Below, in pieces: positions 18,241 through 27,154 of a DNA stretch of 64,000 bases. The position numbers were made by a program, and so were the translations under genes. The notes below the pieces were generated by a model. It was not told where the DNA came from, did not search any database, and was given only the letters and a program-made list of their open reading frames with translations. Every line of letters starts with the position of its first letter. Within the stretch, counting starts at the first letter, position 1. Location of the stretch: positions 124,926 to 188,925 of the forward strand of contig FPJT01000007.1 of the NCBI GenBank assembly GCA_900119535.1. The letters are read 5' to 3'. This DNA is from Ruminococcus sp. XPD3002. Lineage in GTDB: Bacteria; Bacillota; Clostridia; Oscillospirales; Ruminococcaceae.

Positions 18241-18275
18241 TTTCTCTTTGCGGACTGTTTCCGCAGCTCCTTAAA

Positions 18276-19166
18276 TTATTTTTTACGCTTCAGCAGCATA
18301 TTCGTCAGCTCTCTCAGGAATGTGCTGTGCTCAATATTGTCAAGGCAGGATAACGCCTGAGCTGTGACGTCATCTGCTATCTGCTGAGCCTTCTCAACGC
18401 CGTAAAGTGTTACGAAAGTAGTCTTGTTTTCCTCCTCGTCGCTGCCGACAGGCTTGCCGAGTTCCTCGGTAGTGCTTGTAACATCGAGAATATCGTCGAT
18501 TATCTGGAAGGCAAGTCCGAGCTTGAAGCCGTACTCCGCAGCGATACCGAGCATAAGGTCCGAAGCGCCTGCACAGATACATCCCATAACGCAGGATATA
18601 GCTATGAGCTGACCTGTCTTGCAGCGGTACATATTTCTCAGGTTCTCCTCATCCACATCGGAACGCTCCTCGTTCTCGATATCGATGACCTGGCCTCCGC
18701 CCATTCCTTCTCTGCCTGCACCCTTTGCAAGGCAGGAAACTATCTTCACCTTCTGCTCGGGAGTGAGCTTCTCATCATCTGCTATTACCTCGAAAGGCAG
18801 CATACAGAGTGCATCACCTGCAAGTATGGCAACAGCCTCTCCGAAAGCCTTGTGGCAGGAGGGCTTACCGCGGCGGAAATCATCGTCATCCATTGCAGGA
18901 AGGTCGTCGTGTATAAGTGAAAATGTGTGTATCATCTCGATAGCAGCCGCAGGTGCATCCGCGGAACGCAGATCGCCGCCCAGAGCCTCACAGAAGCCGT
19001 AGACCAATGCAGGCCTAACACGTTTTCCGCCTGCTTCAAGCGAATAATTCATGGCATCTATCAGACTTTTCTGCGGCAGCATATCCTCCGACATAGCATT
19101 ATATTTTTTAAGGTTAGCTTCTGTACGTTCTATATACTCAGCAAGCTTTTCATTGAAGTTCTTCAT
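18276..19166 (-). CDS. ispA: Polyprenyl (farnesyl/geranyl) diphosphate synthase
   Basis: A 296-residue trans-prenyltransferase with both Asp-rich motifs: LIHDDLPAMDDDDFRRG (first) and QIIDDILD (second). It makes C15 (or C20) diphosphate from IPP and DMAPP. The length and the xseB-ispA-dxs order point to farnesyl diphosphate synthase; chain length is inferred. It starts 2 bases after the xseB stop. Confidence 0.93.
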   Translation of the reverse strand: MKNFNEKLAEYIERTEANLKKYNAMSEDMLPQKSLIDAMNYSLEAGGKRVRPALVYGFCEALGGDLRSADAPAAAIEMIHTFSLIHDDLPAMDDDDFRRGKPSCHKAFGEAVAILAGDALCMLPFEVIADDEKLTPEQKVKIVSCLAKGAGREGMGGGQVIDIENEERSDVDEENLRNMYRCKTGQLIAISCVMGCICAGASDLMLGIAAEYGFKLGLAFQIIDDILDVTSTTEELGKPVGSDEEENKTTFVTLYGVEKAQQIADDVTAQALSCLDNIEHSTFLRELTNMLLKRKK

Positions 19167-19168
19167 GA

Positions 19169-19369
19169 TCAGTTCAGCGGCTTTGAGCCGTTATCCTCCG
19201 TTATTTTTATTTTAGCCTCGGCAAGCTGTTTCTTGCAGTCTGCGGCAAGCTTTACGCCCTGACTGTACAGCTCTATCGCCTTTTCAAGGGAAATGCTCCC
19301 CTGCTCCAGCTGAGAGGTTATCTCGCTCAGCTTTTTCATATTCTCCTCAAAACTGATATTTTCTTCCAT
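19169..19369 (-). CDS. xseB: Exodeoxyribonuclease VII small subunit
   Basis: A 66-residue protein. FEENMKKLSEITSQLEQGSISLEKAIELYSQGVKL is the characteristic two-helix XseB sequence. It binds XseA to form the ssDNA exonuclease. It sits 4 bases after xseA. Confidence 0.95.
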   Translation of the reverse strand: MEENISFEENMKKLSEITSQLEQGSISLEKAIELYSQGVKLAADCKKQLAEAKIKITEDNGSKPLN

Positions 19370-19373
19370 ATCC

Positions 19374-20570
19374 TCACCACTTTTTCTTTATCTCAGCCTC
19401 TGCTCCGCCCTTAGCGAAACGGAGGGTTATGATATCTCCGCATTCGGTCTCTGCGGAATCCTTTATGAGACTTTCACCCTTATACGCCAGTGAATAGCCT
19501 GCTTCCATTATTTTCAGCGGACTTCTTCCCTCCAGCACCGCAATGCAGCGTTCAAGGGAGGAATCAAGGCTCTGAAGCTTTCGTTCAACGGCAGAACCAA
19601 GACGATTTTCCATACTGTTAATGCGTTCCTCGGCAAGCTTAAGACGGTTCTCGGGAGAATTTGCCGCAAGTTTAGCCTGTGCAAGCTGAAAAGAGCGTTC
19701 CGCATTGCCGATGATATTGTTCATAGCTTTGCCAAGATGCTCCGAGTAAACGGATACGTTACGCATTATCTCGCTTATATCGGGAGAAACCGCTATAGCC
19801 GCCCTTGTTGGAGTAGACACGTATCTGTCCGCCACATCGTCTATTATAGTGTGGTTCTGTTCGTGTCCGACCGCAGAAACTACAGGTACAAGGCAGTTAT
19901 ACACCGCTCTTGCAATGCGCTCGTCATTGAAGACGCTCAGTTCCTCATCGGAACCGCCTCCGCGTCCCACGATAATGACGTCACAGCCTGCGGATTCCGC
20001 CCTCATGATGCCCCTGACTATCGACTCGGGAGCTCCTGCACCCTGCACCTGGCAGTGTACCGCATAGACCTCGCAGAGAGGATAGCGTGTAGTCAGGGTA
20101 TCCGTTATATCGTGTACCACCGCACCCGTAAGTGAAGTTACAACGCCTATCTTCTTAGGCATATAGGGCAGAGGTCTTTTATGCTCCTCGGAGAAGAATC
20201 CTTCCTTGGCAAGCTTTTTCTTCAGCTCATCAAGTGCAGCAGCAGCAAGTCCTGCACCGTCCGCCGCCATATCCATTATCGTAACGCTGTAAGTGCCTCT
20301 CTTTTCATAGACCGAAACGCTGCCCATAACAATGACGGACATTCCCTTTTCGGGACGGAATTTCAGCCTTGAAAGCACTCCGCTGTATAAATTTGCTTTT
20401 ATCTCGCTCTGCTCGTCCTTAAGGGTAAGGAACAGCATAGTTCCGTTTGCGGCACGGAACAGATCTACCTGTGCGATCTCTGCACGGAGCATAAAGCCTT
20501 TCAGCTCACGGTCTCCGCTTACAAGTTCACTTATATGCCTGTTGAGCTGCGAAACTGTTATCATTGACAT
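19374..20570 (-). CDS. xseA: Exodeoxyribonuclease VII large subunit
   Basis: A 398-residue protein with an N-terminal OB-fold (ITVSQLNRHISELVSGD...GFMLRAEIAQ), then the catalytic domain with KKIGVVTSLTGAVVHDI, IIVGRGGGSDEELSVFNDE and SAVGHEQNHTIIDDVAD. A helical C-terminal region carries XseB. With XseB it degrades single-stranded DNA. It starts directly after the TsaD-like gene (stop at 20571). Confidence 0.96.
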   Translation of the reverse strand: MSMITVSQLNRHISELVSGDRELKGFMLRAEIAQVDLFRAANGTMLFLTLKDEQSEIKANLYSGVLSRLKFRPEKGMSVIVMGSVSVYEKRGTYSVTIMDMAADGAGLAAAALDELKKKLAKEGFFSEEHKRPLPYMPKKIGVVTSLTGAVVHDITDTLTTRYPLCEVYAVHCQVQGAGAPESIVRGIMRAESAGCDVIIVGRGGGSDEELSVFNDERIARAVYNCLVPVVSAVGHEQNHTIIDDVADRYVSTPTRAAIAVSPDISEIMRNVSVYSEHLGKAMNNIIGNAERSFQLAQAKLAANSPENRLKLAEERINSMENRLGSAVERKLQSLDSSLERCIAVLEGRSPLKIMEAGYSLAYKGESLIKDSAETECGDIITLRFAKGGAEAEIKKKW

Positions 20571-21518
20571 CTATTTTACCCCATTACTTTTCAGATAGCC
20601 GAATATAGCCATACCTGCCGCATTATCGCATGAAAACTGCGGCTCGGCAAAATCGGCTCCGGGAAATTTTTCAAGAAGCCGGTCACGTATTATCACATCG
20701 GACATAACTCCGCCTGCAAATACAAGCGGCAGACTGCCGTATCTTTCCAGTGCGGAAGAAGTCATTGCAGCTATGGTCTCAGCGATAGTATCAAGGCAGT
20801 ATCTTGCGATATTCTCCGGACTCTCGCCCTTTTCAAGCATAGTCCTGCATTTGTTCTCAACTCCCGAAAGGCAGCAGTTCCCGTCCTTCAGCACCGCTTT
20901 CGTCTTTATCCGCTTATCCGCACCTGCCGCCAGCTTTTCCAGTTCGGGACCGCATGGGAATCGGAGTCCCAGCATGACGCCTGTACGGTCCACAGCCTGT
21001 CCCGCTTTTAGGTCGAGGGAAGTGCCTGCTTCGGTAATGCGGAGAACATCCTCCTCATCGGGTTCACAGAAAAGGCAGTCGGTAGTACCGCCGCTGACGT
21101 GGAAGGCAATGAAAGGCTGACGGATAAGGTCGAGCCTGTCCGCCGAATAGAGCGCAGCGAGTATATGGCCTATCTGGTGGGATGTGGTATACAGCGGAAT
21201 GTGTTCCACCGCCGCAAGAGAGCGTCCGAAGCCCTCGCCCACAAGAAAGCAGGGCATATACGAACCCTCGATATTTCTCGGCCTTGCAGAAGCAGTTACC
21301 ACGCTTGGCGATATATCACTGTACTGCGCCGAAAGCTGCTCTATCATGTCGGGGAGCTGTTTTGTATGGTGAAAAACTGCATCGCTCTGACGCAGTCCCA
21401 GCTCGCCCGCCTTTACGGGAAGGAGCTTTTTCGCCTGTACTATGCGATTCTCCTCACTTATGTAAACTGCCGCAGAGGTAGTGTAATTGCTTGTATCTAT
21501 GCCGAGGTAATCAGGCAT
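20571..21518 (-). CDS. TsaD/Kae1-like ASKHA-fold protein (peptidase M22 family paralog)
   Basis: A 315-residue protein with the ASKHA signature start YLGIDTSNYTTSAAVY, the HQIGHILAALYS segment (two metal-ligand histidines) and FHVSGGTTDC. It resembles TsaD, which makes t6A on tRNA. It is slightly short, and the genomic spot between nusB and xseA is that of a clostridial paralog rather than the tsaD locus. Whether it makes t6A is open. It overlaps nusB by 8 bases. Confidence 0.8.
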   Translation of the reverse strand: MPDYLGIDTSNYTTSAAVYISEENRIVQAKKLLPVKAGELGLRQSDAVFHHTKQLPDMIEQLSAQYSDISPSVVTASARPRNIEGSYMPCFLVGEGFGRSLAAVEHIPLYTTSHQIGHILAALYSADRLDLIRQPFIAFHVSGGTTDCLFCEPDEEDVLRITEAGTSLDLKAGQAVDRTGVMLGLRFPCGPELEKLAAGADKRIKTKAVLKDGNCCLSGVENKCRTMLEKGESPENIARYCLDTIAETIAAMTSSALERYGSLPLVFAGGVMSDVIIRDRLLEKFPGADFAEPQFSCDNAAGMAIFGYLKSNGVK

Positions 21519-21918
21519 TTTCCTTCTCCAGGTCGCGGGAGAATGCTCCGAGGACTCCGTTTATAAAGGAAGCGTCCTCAGAGTAGGTATAGGTATTTGC
21601 AAGCACCATTGCCTCGCTGATAGCCGCATTGACGGGAGTATTCTCATCGTACAGCGACTCGTAAAGAGCTATGCGGAGTATAGCGAGATTCAGCTTAGAA
21701 ATTCTTGCAAGCTTTCTTGACTTGCTGTAGTTCTCAACTATACGGTCCAACTCTTCACGGTGAGCGAGTGTACCGTCCACGATAGCCTTCACCTGATCAT
21801 CGACTGTTATCTCATCGATCTCCTCGGCGATATCGTAAAGTTCCTGTATATCATCATCGCGCAGAAGCTGCTCAAAAACCAGCTTGAATGCGCTGTCTCT
21901 TACTTCACGTCTTGACAT
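21511..21918 (-). CDS. nusB: Transcription antitermination factor NusB
   Basis: A 135-residue all-helical protein: MSRREVRDSAFKLVFEQLL at the start and LNLAILRIALYESLYDENTPVNAAISEAMVLA in the C-terminal half. It binds boxA RNA with NusE/S10 and aids rRNA antitermination. It lies in the Asp23-nusB-xse arrangement common in clostridia. Confidence 0.95.
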   Translation of the reverse strand: MSRREVRDSAFKLVFEQLLRDDDIQELYDIAEEIDEITVDDQVKAIVDGTLAHREELDRIVENYSKSRKLARISKLNLAILRIALYESLYDENTPVNAAISEAMVLANTYTYSEDASFINGVLGAFSRDLEKENA

Positions 21919-21947
21919 TTAAACTCTCCTTTGCTTTGGATAAGGCG

Positions 21948-22283
21948 TTATTCAAAAACTGCGCCGCTGATAGTCACGTTCACTCTTGCAACAGCCACAC
22001 CTGTCATATTCTGGATATTCTCCTTGACTGCGGACTGTACTTCCTCAGCGATAGCAGCTGCCTTTTCGCCGTATTTAACTTTTATCTTCATATCCACTGC
22101 TGCAACGTCGCCCATCATGCTGACCTTTATAGGACCGTTATTTCTCAGCTTGCTCATTTTGCCGACCTCTCCTCCGAGACCTGCAACGCCCTTGACGTCA
22201 AGGGCAGCGAGTTTGGCAACAGTGATTATTACATCCTCTGATATCTTAAGCTTGCTCTGAGCTTCTTTTTTAACTTCGCCCAT
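21948..22283 (-). CDS. Asp23/Gls24 family envelope-stress protein
   Basis: A 111-residue protein. ISEDVIITVAKLAALDVKGVAGLGGEVG and IKVKYGEKAAAIAEEVQSAVKENIQNMTG are the Asp23 family core, found next to nusB and spoIIIAH in many clostridia. The ATG at 22283 is chosen because GGAGG lies 7 bases before it; an in-frame ATG 11 codons upstream lacks such a site. Family members associate with the membrane. Confidence 0.9.
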   Translation of the reverse strand: MGEVKKEAQSKLKISEDVIITVAKLAALDVKGVAGLGGEVGKMSKLRNNGPIKVSMMGDVAAVDMKIKVKYGEKAAAIAEEVQSAVKENIQNMTGVAVARVNVTISGAVFE

Positions 22284-22382
22284 AATAAACCTCCGTTGAC
22301 TCAGATTTGAGTGCATTTTTTAACCAAAGTCAGGCATACACTCTTACTTTTATATTATACCAAATATTTTTCAATTGTTCAA

Positions 22383-22940
22383 CTACTTTACCTCAAAAAT
22401 TCTGATATTTTCTGCTGAAACTTCAGTTTCACCCAGTATTATGTCCTTTATCGAGGCTGCCTGCGCCTTATCGAGTCCCTCGGTCTTGACCACTACCTTT
22501 GCTGTTTCACCGTCCAGATAGGCAACGCAATCCTCGAAACCCTGCGCTTTTACCAGTGATTCGATAGTTCCCTCGGACTCGATGAGACGTGAGACCTCAA
22601 CCGCATCGATAGCATTCACTACCATTTCCTCGTTCGTGATATCTCCGCCGCCTATCATGGTCTGGAGAGTCTGTACCGCCTCGTCACGGTTCGTCATCTT
22701 GTCGAGACGTGCCTGAGCGAAGTAATCCGAGGACGAAGTCTTTGCAAGCTCCGCATCTGCGTTTACGAATTCGGTATCGCCGTAGCTGACTGTATCACCT
22801 GTTTCGGCAGTCTGCAATACACCGTCCCTGCCGAGTTCGGGTGCAGCGGCGTAATTTATGTATACCGCTATCGCCAGCATGAGCGTCAGGCAGGTCATGA
22901 TTATCTGTTTTTTTCCTATAATTACTGTTGGCTTTTTCAT
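22383..22940 (-). CDS. spoIIIAH: Stage III sporulation protein AH
   Basis: A 185-residue protein with one N-terminal membrane anchor (about 11-30), then a variable linker and the YscJ/FliF-like ring-building domain (ADAELAKTSSSDYFAQARLDKM ... VVKTEGLDKAQAASIKDIILGETE). In sporulation it sits in the mother cell's engulfing membrane and pairs with forespore SpoIIQ to form a channel. It is last in the operon, 12 bases after spoIIIAG. Confidence 0.93.
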   Translation of the reverse strand: MKKPTVIIGKKQIIMTCLTLMLAIAVYINYAAAPELGRDGVLQTAETGDTVSYGDTEFVNADAELAKTSSSDYFAQARLDKMTNRDEAVQTLQTMIGGGDITNEEMVVNAIDAVEVSRLIESEGTIESLVKAQGFEDCVAYLDGETAKVVVKTEGLDKAQAASIKDIILGETEVSAENIRIFEVK

Positions 22941-22952
22941 AGCTATCTCTCC

Positions 22953-23474
22953 TTATCCAAGCTTGGTCACGTATATTTTACCTGTTGGCAGTCCGAGTGC
23001 TGCCGAAACCGTGCGGTATATCCTTTCCCGCACCTCGGGTATGTCTCCTCCCGTACATATCACAGCCGCACCTGTTATCTCAGGGAGCTCCACTCGCTGT
23101 ATCACGGGAGTTTTTCCGTTCTCACCTCCTATTATCACGTATTTCTCCTCCTCTTCCGACCTTTCCTCAGTCCGGCTTTTTTTACCTTCGGCAGCGTATA
23201 CATAACGTTCACTGCTTCCAACCGTGATATATACTCTCACATCGCCTGCACCCTCTATCTGTTCAAGGAATTCACGAAGCTCCTTCTCAGTATCCGAACG
23301 ATAGTCCTCCGAAAACTGCGGAACATTTTCTTCCTTAATGTTCACGGGACGCTCCTTATCGGGTATAACTGACGACAGAAGTATAAGGAACATCCCCGCC
23401 GCTCCGAGAATGACCGCAAGCTTCGTATTTTTTTCTTTTCCGAAGAACTTTTTTATCCTATCCGTCACTTCCAT
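22953..23474 (-). CDS. spoIIIAG: Stage III sporulation protein AG
   Basis: A 173-residue protein with one transmembrane segment (about 18-37), then an Asp/Glu-rich linker and the conserved ring domain LREFLEQIEGAGDVRVYITVGSSERYVYAAEG with VICTGGDIPEVRERIYRTVSAALGLPTGKIYV. It forms a large ring in the mother-cell membrane of the sporulation channel. It overlaps spoIIIAF by 17 bases. Confidence 0.93.
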   Translation of the reverse strand: MEVTDRIKKFFGKEKNTKLAVILGAAGMFLILLSSVIPDKERPVNIKEENVPQFSEDYRSDTEKELREFLEQIEGAGDVRVYITVGSSERYVYAAEGKKSRTEERSEEEEKYVIIGGENGKTPVIQRVELPEITGAAVICTGGDIPEVRERIYRTVSAALGLPTGKIYVTKLG

Positions 23475-23922
23475 TTACTACCTCCGTATCCGTCCCGAGA
23501 CTGCTCCTTACAACAGCTGCCGCACTCTCAAAATCCTCAGCTTCTATCTCAACCCTTATAATAGATATGCTCATATCCTCAGAAATATTAATGAACGGCA
23601 CTATACTTTCGCAGTGACAGCCTGCCGCATCTGTCTGCTCCGCAAGAACTTCCGCTATGTTTTCGACGGTCTGCATTTCAAGCGCCGAGCGGTAAAGCTC
23701 CTCGGAGCATGAATAATTATCCGTTATAAACGTATCAGGCTCAGGCATCCCGAACTCTGCACCGCCGCTGACAAAGGGAGTTATTATCACCGTAAGAAGC
23801 AGCATATCCATTATCATCAATAGCTGTCCCTTAAGTTTAAGTCCCCCTGCAAATACACTTATAAGTCCCGTAACAGCCGAGACCGCACATACTGCCGCAA
23901 CAGCAGTTCTCATCGCTTCCAT
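23458..23922 (-). CDS. spoIIIAF: Stage III sporulation protein AF
   Basis: A 154-residue protein with two N-terminal membrane helices (about 5-22 and 33-50), then a soluble domain resembling the ring-building folds of AG and AH. Identification rests mostly on the fixed order AE-AF-AG, with size and topology in agreement. Confidence 0.88.
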   Translation of the reverse strand: MEAMRTAVAAVCAVSAVTGLISVFAGGLKLKGQLLMIMDMLLLTVIITPFVSGGAEFGMPEPDTFITDNYSCSEELYRSALEMQTVENIAEVLAEQTDAAGCHCESIVPFINISEDMSISIIRVEIEAEDFESAAAVVRSSLGTDTEVVNGSDG

Positions 23923-23931
23923 AAAGCCCTC

Positions 23932-25032
23932 CTAACCCACTGACCGCAGCATAAGTGCAGTACAGATCATGAACATCAGCGAATAACATACCATAAGGCA
24001 CTGCGCAACTGCCGCAGCACTGCCGAAGCCGTTCAGAAGCCGTGAAACAGCTTCCGCACCGAATATGTCCGCCGCAGCCGCACCTGTTTTAAGCACTATC
24101 CTGTAGGCAGCAAGCTCCAGCACAGGGGGAAGCATTATCAGCAGCATCGCCGCTGTACCTGCAAGACCTATTCCGCCGCGGATTATCTCGAAGCTCCCCC
24201 TTACTGTGGAATACGCATCCGATACTGCTCCACCGACTATGGGTACCGCTCCCGATATTGCGAACTTTGCCGCCTTGACTGCAAAACCGTCCGTTTTTCC
24301 CGATATAGTGCATTTCAGTCCCAAGAATCCCGTAAAAAGGCTCATGGAAACGGTTATACACCACACTGCACCTTTATGTATAAGCTCCGTGAGACTGCTG
24401 AGGGAACGTTCGGGGAATACGCTTCCGCTGACGGATAGCACCATTATCATGCTCAGCACAGGCATAAGCCAGCGCTCTGCACAGGTCACGAAAACTTCCG
24501 AAGCACCAAGTATCAGCAGGTCGTATACTCCTGCTGAAAGAGTACCTCCGCAGACTGCGGTTATTGCAGCAAAAACAGGTACGAACACCATAACGAAGCC
24601 TCCGCCACGTTCCATTACCGTAAGGGCACGCTCAAGAACTCCGAAAAGCTGCGAGGATATGACAGTTACCGCAGTTATGACGCATATCGTATCGTAAAGC
24701 TCCGATACGCTGTCTGAAAGCAGTGTACCTCCGAAACTTTTCAGCACTGCTGTAAAAACCGTTATTATGAGCAGCTCACCCAGCAGCCGCAGCGGCGCAC
24801 GAAGCCTGTCCCTCATCCGCTCCCTGATCTGTTCCGCAACATCAGTCAGCTGTATGTCCTTAAGTTCATCGAACGAACTGCCGATGTCGTATTCCTCCAG
24901 AAGCTCGTCCAGCTGTTCGGTTATTTCCTGTTCGGGAGAATACAGCTCTTCACAGCGACCATAAACAGGAACGCAGAAAACCGATACCAGAAGTACTGCT
25001 ATCAAAAGGGGAAACACAGCCCTTCTCACCAT
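23932..25032 (-). CDS. spoIIIAE: Stage III sporulation protein AE
   Basis: A 366-residue protein with a signal-like N-terminus (VRRAVFPLLIAVLLVSVFCVPVYG), an acidic helix (LDELLEEYDIGSSFDELKDIQL) and a polytopic membrane domain (about seven helices). The start at 25032 follows GGAGG by 6 bases and overlaps the end of spoIIIAD by 7 bases; an upstream in-frame start would read far into spoIIIAD. Part of the sporulation channel complex. Confidence 0.93.
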   Translation of the reverse strand: MVRRAVFPLLIAVLLVSVFCVPVYGRCEELYSPEQEITEQLDELLEEYDIGSSFDELKDIQLTDVAEQIRERMRDRLRAPLRLLGELLIITVFTAVLKSFGGTLLSDSVSELYDTICVITAVTVISSQLFGVLERALTVMERGGGFVMVFVPVFAAITAVCGGTLSAGVYDLLILGASEVFVTCAERWLMPVLSMIMVLSVSGSVFPERSLSSLTELIHKGAVWCITVSMSLFTGFLGLKCTISGKTDGFAVKAAKFAISGAVPIVGGAVSDAYSTVRGSFEIIRGGIGLAGTAAMLLIMLPPVLELAAYRIVLKTGAAAADIFGAEAVSRLLNGFGSAAAVAQCLMVCYSLMFMICTALMLRSVG

Positions 25033-25418
25033 ATCGCACCTCCTATCCTGTCTATCAGTTCCCTTAATATGGGCAGGGACATGAAAGCTACCGCACCTCG
25101 TCCCCACATCTCAGCAGCAGATGCTACAGCCGTCTCTCCGCTGTCACGGCATACGGAGCAAGTAAGCTGAGTTATGAAACAAACTGCCGCAGCCTTGAAA
25201 ACTATAGCGATATAGCTGTCAGATATGCCTGCCTCGCTGAAAATGTCCCTGACTTCACTTATCATCGGCGAAAGATACAGCATAAAAGCGGACATTATGC
25301 CTACACAGGCACCAAGCGACACAAGGAGCGACTGCTCACAGGCATAGCGTTTAAGCAGTACCGCAGTCAGTGAAGCTGCAACGGAAAACACCGCTACAGA
25401 TAAGCAATCATTCACCAT
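25026..25418 (-). CDS. spoIIIAD: Stage III sporulation protein AD
   Basis: A 130-residue polytopic membrane protein (about four helices) with VFKAAAVCFITQLTCSVCRDSGETAVASAAEMWGRGAVAF, the typical SpoIIIAD core. It overlaps both neighbours (AC at its start, AE at its end). Confidence 0.92.
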   Translation of the reverse strand: MVNDCLSVAVFSVAASLTAVLLKRYACEQSLLVSLGACVGIMSAFMLYLSPMISEVRDIFSEAGISDSYIAIVFKAAAVCFITQLTCSVCRDSGETAVASAAEMWGRGAVAFMSLPILRELIDRIGGAIW

Positions 25419-25609
25419 AGGCCGAACACGCTCTTGACTGTATCGAACAAGCCGCCTATTTCCTGAACTATTATCATAAGCACAACGATAAGTCCTGCAA
25501 GAGTAGTCATCATCGCCTGTTCCTCTCTTTCGGCACGTTTCAGCACCAGATTCAGCACTGCAACGATTATCCCTATACCTGCTATCCTGAATATAAGATC
25601 AATATCCAT
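25412..25609 (-). CDS. spoIIIAC: Stage III sporulation protein AC
   Basis: A 65-residue protein with two membrane helices: IDLIFRIAGIGIIVAVLNLVLK and a second ending in FDTVKSVFGLW. Size and sequence match the SpoIIIAC family. It overlaps spoIIIAD by 7 bases. Confidence 0.93.
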   Translation of the reverse strand: MDIDLIFRIAGIGIIVAVLNLVLKRAEREEQAMMTTLAGLIVVLMIIVQEIGGLFDTVKSVFGLW

Positions 25610-25627
25610 TCTGCACCTCTGAAAAAA

Positions 25628-26128
25628 TCATATTACTGCAAGTCCTGCCACTATACCGAGCATCGGACCGATACTGCGGCAGACTCTGCCTTTAGAGCTG
25701 TATTCGTCCCTGCGTCTTGAACCGAGTATATCAAGTTCCGAGCGGAGAGCCTCAACAGCGTTATGAAATCCCTCTGCATCGCAGGTTCCGAGGACATTTC
25801 CGAAGCGTACAAGGAGATTTTTCTCCTCATCACCGAGTTCATCCTGACTCGTCACCGCACTGCACCACGCTTCGTGAAAATCAACACAGGGAGAGTAATC
25901 AACAGGCAGCAGCGATATAAAGTCAAGCGAGCTGAAAGAAGCTGCATCCAGTTCTCTGCATATCTCGTAAACGTCGTCGCAGCGGTACCTTACCCGCATA
26001 TCAAAAAAGCGCAGCAGTTCATCAAGCTGCACACAGACTTCGACTTTTCTTTTGAGCTGCATGGACCTTGAATTTCCCCACATGAATCCTGACACCGCAA
26101 ACAGCAGTGCAGCTATAAAACGTATCAT
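25628..26128 (-). CDS. spoIIIAB: Stage III sporulation protein AB
   Basis: A 166-residue protein with an N-terminal membrane segment (IRFIAALLFAVSGFMWG) and a C-terminal one (SIGPMLGIVAGLAVI), with a helical domain between. This type II secretion F-like topology matches SpoIIIAB. It overlaps spoIIIAA by 4 bases. Confidence 0.9.
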   Translation of the reverse strand: MIRFIAALLFAVSGFMWGNSRSMQLKRKVEVCVQLDELLRFFDMRVRYRCDDVYEICRELDAASFSSLDFISLLPVDYSPCVDFHEAWCSAVTSQDELGDEEKNLLVRFGNVLGTCDAEGFHNAVEALRSELDILGSRRRDEYSSKGRVCRSIGPMLGIVAGLAVI

Positions 26129-27024
26129 GCCAGACTCCTCACTTCCCTGATATTTCCCACTTTGCCGCCAAGAAAAACTACGTCGCTGAACACGCCCTCG
26201 GATATAAGACGGCTGCCGACTCGACGTGCCATCAGCTCCTCATAGTTCTCAGCGTGGATAGTCGCCGCAAAACGCACACCGCACCCATGACCGCTGAGTA
26301 TCGCCTCGCAGTCCTCATCCGAGGCTATCTCGTCGCAGAAAATAAACTGCGGAGAAAGAGTGCGTATCGCCGAAATGATACCGCTGTACCTGCTTATGCC
26401 GCATATCACATCGGTGAAGGCTCCCACATCGTTTGCAGGAGTACCGCATACAAGCGCAGATATCTCATTCCGCTCGTCTATCAGTGTAACCTTTTCGCAG
26501 TTCCCGACAATACGGCAGAGGTCCCTCAGCAGAGTGGTCTTGCCCGAATTGACACCGCCGCAGATAAGCATTCCCCTCCGACTGTTCAGCAGTACACTTC
26601 CAACAGGCTCTGCACAGCCTTTCACTTCTCTTGCTATCCTGAAATTCAGTCCGTTAACTTCGCGTATAACAGGTTCAGCTGAATCGGTATAAGTGCCTGC
26701 AAGTCCCACACGTATGCCGCCTTCTATAACGAATACCCCCTGACGGAGCTGTCTCGTGCAGCTGTGCAGCGAATGCCGTGACAGGTTTTCAACTATACGG
26801 CAGATATCCTCATAGTCTGCCGTAAGAGCGTTTTTCCGCTCTGTACACCTTCCATTCGAGTCAATAAAAAAGCTTGTACCCTCACAGAAAAAGCTTACAG
26901 GTCTGCCGCTTCTTATCCTTATCTCACTGAGTCCGCTGCGCATGGATACACTTACAAGCTCCATTGCACTGCGCAGTTTATGTGGCATATAGTCCAGTAT
27001 CACTTCATAAGCACTTCGCTTCAT
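26125..27024 (-). CDS. spoIIIAA: Stage III sporulation protein AA (ATPase)
   Basis: A 299-residue secretion-ATPase-like protein with Walker A GGVNSGKTTLLRDL, VTLIDERNEIS and FIFCDEIASDEDC (Walker B). It is the only ATPase of the SpoIIIA channel and the first gene of the operon. GGGAG precedes the ATG by about 9 bases. The Walker A has Val-Asn where Pro-Gly is common. Confidence 0.94.
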   Translation of the reverse strand: MKRSAYEVILDYMPHKLRSAMELVSVSMRSGLSEIRIRSGRPVSFFCEGTSFFIDSNGRCTERKNALTADYEDICRIVENLSRHSLHSCTRQLRQGVFVIEGGIRVGLAGTYTDSAEPVIREVNGLNFRIAREVKGCAEPVGSVLLNSRRGMLICGGVNSGKTTLLRDLCRIVGNCEKVTLIDERNEISALVCGTPANDVGAFTDVICGISRYSGIISAIRTLSPQFIFCDEIASDEDCEAILSGHGCGVRFAATIHAENYEELMARRVGSRLISEGVFSDVVFLGGKVGNIREVRSLA

Positions 27025-27055
27025 ATTTTTTCACTCCCGTTTTTTCTTCTGATAC

Positions 27056-27083
27056 ATACTATTCAGGCTCGTACAGGAATATG
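27056..27083 (-). promoter_or_regulatory. Candidate sigma-E-type promoter of the spoIIIA operon
   Basis: Minus-strand CATATT (27078-27083), a 14-base spacer and AATAGTAT (27056-27063). This resembles the mother-cell sigma-E pattern (ATATT, 14, CATACAAT) with mismatches. It lies 32 bases before the spoIIIAA start. No good sigma-A promoter is visible there. Confidence 0.4.
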
Positions 27084-27085
27084 AC

Positions 27086-27140
27086 AAAGGGGACGCAAAA
27101 TGCGTCCCCACAAAAAAACTGCTGCCCGAAGGCAGCAGTT
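27086..27140 (-). terminator. Terminator of the GH9 gene plus an adjacent GGGGACGC palindrome
   Basis: The minus strand has AACTGCTGCC-TTCG-GGCAGCAGTT followed by seven T's, just after the GH9 stop. A second hairpin (GGGGACGC with GCGTCCCC, 27089-27109) belongs to the short hairpin family scattered in this window. Confidence 0.8.
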
Positions 27141-27154
27141 ATAAAGTTCAGTAT

